Below, in pieces: positions 15,236 to 17,792 of a DNA stretch of 17,792 nucleotides (position 1 is its first letter; each line of letters starts with the position of its first letter). This stretch comes from an uncultured Ruminococcus sp. GTDB lineage: Bacteria; Bacillota_A; Clostridia; Oscillospirales; Ruminococcaceae. A program made the translations under genes and the position numbers. Under the pieces are notes generated by a model. The model saw only the letters and a list, made by a program, of their open reading frames with translations. It was not told the DNA's origin and made no database searches. The DNA lies in assembly GCA_946629405.1 (NCBI GenBank), contig CAMOXW010000045.1, forward strand, positions 1-17,792, in the 5' to 3' direction.

Positions 15236-15810
15236 AGGCTTTATTCGTGATACTTCTCTCAGCAATGCTGACAGATAACTTTGTACTCTCAAAATTTATG
15301 GGCATCTGCCCCTTCCTCGGCGTATCTAAGAAGCTCGACAGCGCCACAGGCATGGGACTTGCGGTAACCTTTGTAATGATATGTGCAACTCTCGTTACCT
15401 ATCCGATACACCACGGAATACTCGTTCCGAACGATCTTGAATACTTCGATACGGTCGTATTTATACTGGTGATCGCGCTGTTCGTACAGCTTGTAGAGAC
15501 CATGCTGAAAAAGTGCATACCTTCGCTGTACAAGTCACTGGGTGTTTATCTTCCGCTTATTACAACGAACTGCGCTGTACTGGGCGTTACCGTACTCAAT
15601 ATTGACAACAGCTACAATTTCGGCGAATCAATAGTCAATGCATTCGGCGGAGGACTTGGCTTCATGCTCGCTCTGGTCATATTCTCCGGGGTACGCAAGA
15701 AGCTCGAATACGCAGACATTCCTGAGACCTTCAAGGGTGTACCTTCGACCCTGATAGCAGCTTCAATAGTATCCGTGAGCTTTATGGGCTTTTCGGGACT
15801 GTTCAGCTAA
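15232..15810 (+). CDS. rnfA: Rnf complex subunit A (membrane)
   Basis: A 192-residue integral membrane subunit homologous to NqrE, with six helices in inverted topology to RnfE. Conserved landmarks are TDNFVLSKFMGICPFLGVS with C26 and LITTNCAVLGV with C114, the two ligands this subunit is expected to give to the [2Fe-2S] cluster shared with RnfE. GGGLGFMLAL and the short C-terminus are also typical, and length matches the family (about 190). GTG 15232 is chosen because GGAGG at 15218-15222 lies nine bases upstream and homologues begin MKALF or similar. The TTG at 15226 would leave only three bases. Confidence 0.95.
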   Translation: MKALFVILLSAMLTDNFVLSKFMGICPFLGVSKKLDSATGMGLAVTFVMICATLVTYPIHHGILVPNDLEYFDTVVFILVIALFVQLVETMLKKCIPSLYKSLGVYLPLITTNCAVLGVTVLNIDNSYNFGESIVNAFGGGLGFMLALVIFSGVRKKLEYADIPETFKGVPSTLIAASIVSVSFMGFSGLFS

Positions 15811-15822
15811 GGAGGTGCGGAA

Positions 15823-16614
15823 ATGACTTATCTGATACCAGCACTTATCGTAGGAGGCTGCGGAATACTCGCGGGAGTTCTTCTCACGGTTGCTGCAAAG
15901 CTGTTCCACGTTGAAGTTGATGAAAGGATAGAAAAAATCGGTGAGGCTCTGCCTCAGGCAAATTGCGGTGCCTGTGGATTTGCGGGATGTGCTGACTATG
16001 CTGCTGCTATAATCGAAAAGGGCGCAGCGACAAATCTCTGCCGACCCGGAGGCGCGGATGCTGCCGGAAAGATCGCTGAGATACTTGGAACCGCCGCTGC
16101 TGACGTTGTACCTATGGTAGCAATAGTCCACTGCAACGGTGACTGTGAGGCTACACAGCGTTCGTTTGTATTCACGGGACTACGCTCCTGCAAGGCGGCA
16201 AAGCGTTTCTACAGCGGTGACGGAATGTGCAAGTACGGCTGTATGGGCTTCGGCGACTGTGCAGCAGTCTGTGAGCATGGCGCTATAAGCTTTGGCACAG
16301 GAGTTGCTAAGATCGACCCGGCACTTTGCCGAGCGTGCGGACAGTGTGCCACGGCGTGTCCGAATAGTCTTATCAGTATAAAGCCTCTTGCAAAGCACAT
16401 TGACGTTCTCTGTTCGTCTGCGGACAACGGAAAGGTCACGAAGATGAGCTGTAAGAACGGCTGTATCGGCTGTAAGATATGCGAGAAGAAATGTCCTAAC
16501 GGAGCAATAACTGTAACAAACTTCCACGCATCCATAGATTATGACAAATGTACAAACTGTGGTGCCTGCATGGCGGCTTGTCCGGTAAAGGCTATACACA
16601 GCTGTGAAAAATAA
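15823..16614 (+). CDS. rnfB: Rnf complex subunit B (ferredoxin-type, multiple [4Fe-4S])
   Basis: A 263-residue subunit thought to be the entry point for electrons from reduced ferredoxin. One N-terminal membrane helix (about 3-26) is followed by the Fe-S domain C48-x2-C51-x4-C56-x16-C73 (ANCGACGFAGC and NLCRPGG). After a linker come C136-x3-C140-x5-C146-x3-C150, then C169-x2-C172-x2-C175-x3-C179, a third set at C210/C214/C217/C220/C224, and C243-x2-C246-x2-C249-x3-C253. This suggests at least five [4Fe-4S] clusters, as in clostridial RnfB and more than in the proteobacterial protein. ATG 15823 has AAGGAGG seven bases upstream. It is the last gene of the operon; the terminator begins three bases after its stop. 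Confidence 0.96.
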   Translation: MTYLIPALIVGGCGILAGVLLTVAAKLFHVEVDERIEKIGEALPQANCGACGFAGCADYAAAIIEKGAATNLCRPGGADAAGKIAEILGTAAADVVPMVAIVHCNGDCEATQRSFVFTGLRSCKAAKRFYSGDGMCKYGCMGFGDCAAVCEHGAISFGTGVAKIDPALCRACGQCATACPNSLISIKPLAKHIDVLCSSADNGKVTKMSCKNGCIGCKICEKKCPNGAITVTNFHASIDYDKCTNCGACMAACPVKAIHSCEK

Positions 16615-16616
16615 GA

Positions 16617-16647
16617 AAACTCCCCTGAGAACAGGGGAGTTTCTTTT
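16617..16647. terminator. Strong bidirectional intrinsic terminator after rnfB
   Basis: An 11-base perfect stem, AAACTCCCCTG (16617-16627) with CAGGGGAGTTT (16632-16642), closed by an AGAA loop and followed on the + strand by CTTTTG. On the - strand the same stem is followed by TCTTATTTTTC, so it also ends the convergent small transcript encoding the 18-residue peptide. It begins right after the rnfB stop codon. Confidence 0.93.
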
Positions 16648-16652
16648 GTGGC

Positions 16653-16709
16653 TCAGCAGCCAAGTCCGAAGAGCTTGCAGAGCAGCTTCCAGATATTATT
16701 GCAGCACAT
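16653..16709 (-). CDS. 18-residue Cys-containing peptide, unknown function
   Basis: An 18-codon ORF reading MCCNNIWKLLCKLFGLGC. I do not recognise a family. Its support comes from its surroundings: GGAGG (16722-16718) eight bases before the ATG, a sigma-A promoter with extended -10 just upstream, and an intrinsic terminator starting about ten bases after the TGA. The peptide has four cysteines (2, 3, 11, 18), two lysines one helical turn apart (8, 12) and a hydrophobic face (I6, W7, L9, L10, L13, F14, L16). It could form a short amphipathic, membrane-active or metal/thiol-reactive helix. Candidate roles are signal peptide, small regulatory membrane peptide or toxin-like peptide. Alternatively the roughly 130-base transcript is a regulatory RNA and the ORF incidental. 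It is convergent with rnfB and lies downstream of tspO on the same strand. Confidence 0.6.
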   Translation of the reverse strand: MCCNNIWKLLCKLFGLGC

Positions 16710-16717
16710 ATATCTTA

Positions 16718-16722
16718 CCTCC
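16718..16722 (-). promoter_or_regulatory. Ribosome site of the 18-residue peptide
   Basis: On the - strand GGAGG, followed by T, gives an anti-Shine-Dalgarno match at eight bases from ATG 16709. It is as good as the sites of the large genes in this window, which argues that the tiny ORF is translated. Confidence 0.65.
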
Positions 16723-16731
16723 AGATGTATT

Positions 16732-16743
16732 TCCCTTTCGGGA
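16732..16743 (-). other. 5'-end GAAA-loop hairpin of the small transcript
   Basis: TCCC-GAAA-GGGA forms a four-pair stem with a GNRA tetraloop within the first few bases of the predicted transcript (start near 16745). A stem at the extreme 5' end often protects short mRNAs from decay. It does not cover the ribosome site. Confidence 0.4.
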
Positions 16744-16751
16744 TTAATTAC

Positions 16752-16780
16752 ATTATACCAGAGATAATGAGTTAAATCAA
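16752..16780 (-). promoter_or_regulatory. Sigma-A promoter with extended -10 for the small peptide gene
   Basis: On the - strand TTGATT (16780-16775) and a perfect TATAAT (16757-16752) stand 17 bases apart, and the -10 is preceded by TGG, the extended -10 motif. The predicted start is near 16745. It lies in AT-rich DNA between the tspO stop and the small ORF, so the peptide has its own transcription rather than depending on tspO read-through. Confidence 0.8.
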
Positions 16781-16823
16781 TATTAAAACGTTGGAATAAT
16801 TTTTACCTAATATTTCCATACTC

Positions 16824-17297
16824 TTAGTTCAGGATCCATACGCCGAAGGCAAGATATGCCGCAAATACGCTCCATAACAGGTAGGGGATATTCAGAACGG
16901 CAGCGGTTCTGCTGATCTTCCGGAACGAGAGGACCATAGCTGCAACAAGCACAGCAAGTATCAGCGCAGTAAACGCTGCAACACCGAACAGTCTGAACCG
17001 GAAGAAAAAAATGCTCCACAGGAAATTAACTCCGAGCTGAATGACGTATATCCCGAGAGCAGTGCTTCGTTCAGTACCGAAGTCTTCGTTTCGGAAGACA
17101 AGATACGCGCCAAGTCCCATGAGGGCGTAGAGCAGCGTCCATACTACCGGAAATACCCAGCCCGGTGGAGATAGCGGGGGATTGCGAATCTCTGCGTAAA
17201 GGCTTGAAAATCTGCCGGACAAAAGAGCTGAGACCGCGCCTGTGAGCTCAGCCGACACAATGAAAATAAGAAGGTCGGTAAGGCTGAATTTTTTCAT
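16824..17297 (-). CDS. tspO: TspO/MBR family tryptophan-rich membrane protein
   Basis: A 157-residue, five-helix membrane protein of the TspO/peripheral benzodiazepine receptor family, which binds tetrapyrroles such as protoporphyrin IX and related ligands. Family landmarks are NPPLSPPGWVFPVVWTLLY (39-57, with W47, P50, W53), GLGAYLV, the QLGVNFLWSIFFF helix (N91, W94) and IPYLLWSVFAAYLAFGVWILN at the C-terminus (137-157). Length is typical (150-165). The ATG at 17297 is preceded by GAGAGGT about seven bases upstream. It follows the metallophosphoesterase gene by 75 bases that contain a 12-base palindrome but no clear promoter, so it may be co-transcribed. Its physiological ligand in an anaerobe is not evident from the sequence. 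Confidence 0.94.
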   Translation of the reverse strand: MKKFSLTDLLIFIVSAELTGAVSALLSGRFSSLYAEIRNPPLSPPGWVFPVVWTLLYALMGLGAYLVFRNEDFGTERSTALGIYVIQLGVNFLWSIFFFRFRLFGVAAFTALILAVLVAAMVLSFRKISRTAAVLNIPYLLWSVFAAYLAFGVWILN

Positions 17298-17323
17298 AAT
17301 ATGTACCTCTCAAAATTGTACTC

Positions 17324-17335
17324 CGGCAATTGCCG
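17324..17335. promoter_or_regulatory. 12-base palindrome upstream of tspO
   Basis: CGGCAATTGCCG is a perfect palindrome 27 bases upstream of the tspO ATG and 38 bases after the metallophosphoesterase stop. It could be a dimeric regulator's operator or a small RNA stem. There is no T-run next to it, so it is not a terminator. No regulator can be named. Confidence 0.3.
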
Positions 17336-17372
17336 TGGTATATATTATGAGCTTTTCCGACGAAATATTCCG

Positions 17373-17792
17373 TTATTTTACAGGTGTGACGGTATTGAAC
17401 ACAGCGTAGAATTTTATGGGGATATGCTTGTCGATGTGGCATTTTCCGAAGAACCATTTTTTATATTTGCAGGTTTTGATGATATCCTCGAAGAAGGCGT
17501 GTACCTCGAGTCTTTGCAGAACATCGACGTTCAGGCAGTCTTTCAGGGAAGCAGGCGGCTCATGAGTGATAATATAGTCTACCTCGTTAGCGTTTTCTGC
17601 AAGAACACTTATAGCCCCCCTGATCTCATCGTGGGATGGCTGCTCTCTCTGCCACCACATCTCGCCGTCGCCGCGAAATTCAAAGTCCTGACTGTGACCG
17701 CCGCCGAATGTGAAGATCCTTTTTCCTTCTATAGTGTAGATCTGACCGCGCATGAGATGTATGATATTATCCGCGAGCATATGCACCTTTCC
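17373..17792 (-). CDS. Metallophosphoesterase, 5' end outside window
   Basis: The C-terminal 139 codons of a calcineurin-like metallophosphoesterase; the frame is still open at the window edge, so the N-terminal metal-binding motifs (D-x-H, GD, GNH-D) lie outside. Visible landmarks are NIIHLMRGQIYTIEGKRIFTFGG, the WW-containing insert before QREQPS, DYIITHEPP with its metal-ligand His, and the last motif KKWFFGKCHIDKHIP, where the usual GHxH reads GKCH. This subfamily is common in Firmicutes and their phages, with unassigned substrates. Internal GTG/ATG codons near 17786-17780 are not the start, because homologous sequence continues upstream. It ends with TAA at 17375-17373. Confidence 0.8.
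   Translation of the reverse strand, partial: GKVHMLADNIIHLMRGQIYTIEGKRIFTFGGGHSQDFEFRGDGEMWWQREQPSHDEIRGAISVLAENANEVDYIITHEPPASLKDCLNVDVLQRLEVHAFFEDIIKTCKYKKWFFGKCHIDKHIPIKFYAVFNTVTPVK

Noticed and set aside
16180..16599. 139-codon open frame on the - strand opposite rnfB
   Set aside because: rnfB has a full set of cluster cysteines over this interval; the antisense product matches nothing recognisable.
17336..17372. Promoter for tspO (TAATAT/TATATA-like -10 on the - strand)
   Set aside because: No acceptable -35 at 16-18 bases spacing was found, and AT-rich hexamers occur by chance.
1..17792. CRISPR arrays, insertion sequences, tRNA or rRNA genes
   Set aside because: No regularly spaced repeats, transposase frames, terminal inverted repeats, or tRNA/rRNA-like segments were seen on either strand.

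Overview
The window looks like chromosomal DNA from a low-to-mid G+C anaerobic Clostridia, most likely a Ruminococcus-type member of the Oscillospiraceae. The evidence is an Rnf complex in the clostridial gene order C-D-G-E-A-B, a Firmicutes-type ribonuclease M5 gene, AGGAGG ribosome binding sites, sigma-A promoters and frequent GTG/TTG starts. The genus is an inference. No mobile element, CRISPR array, tRNA or rRNA was seen.

Region 1 (1-10615, + strand) is one dense gene train: alaS (5' end cut off by the window), a HIT-family hydrolase, a purine-type phosphoribosyltransferase, a ComEC/Rec2 protein, holA (DNA polymerase III delta), rnmV (RNase M5), an MBOAT membrane protein, its DHHW/AlgJ-like partner, an SDR oxidoreductase and a six-helix membrane protein. 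Gaps are 0-15 bases and several junctions overlap. The exception is 53 bases after alaS, which hold a GC hairpin. The train ends at a hairpin shared with the convergent fruK gene.

Region 2 (10649-11791) is fruK on the - strand, followed by a divergent intergenic region. That region carries two near-consensus sigma-A promoters, one for fruK and one for the rnf operon.

Region 3 (11792-16614, + strand) is a complete rnfCDGEAB operon for the ferredoxin:NAD+ oxidoreductase ion pump. It has all expected Fe-S cysteines, flavinylation threonines and intramembrane cysteines, and ends at a strong terminator.

Region 4 (16617-17792, - strand) holds a TspO/MBR protein gene downstream of a metallophosphoesterase cut by the window end. 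Between tspO and the rnf terminator is a complete miniature transcription unit: extended -10 promoter, GGAGG site, an 18-codon cysteine-containing ORF and the shared terminator.

The most interesting signals are three. First, the 18-residue peptide gene. Second, the adjacent MBOAT/DHHW acyl-transfer pair, in which both proteins appear to have lost catalytic residues (MBOAT His to Tyr; AlgJ-type His to Lys and Ser to Gly). Third, a ComEC whose C-terminal metallo-beta-lactamase-like domain lacks the metal ligands.
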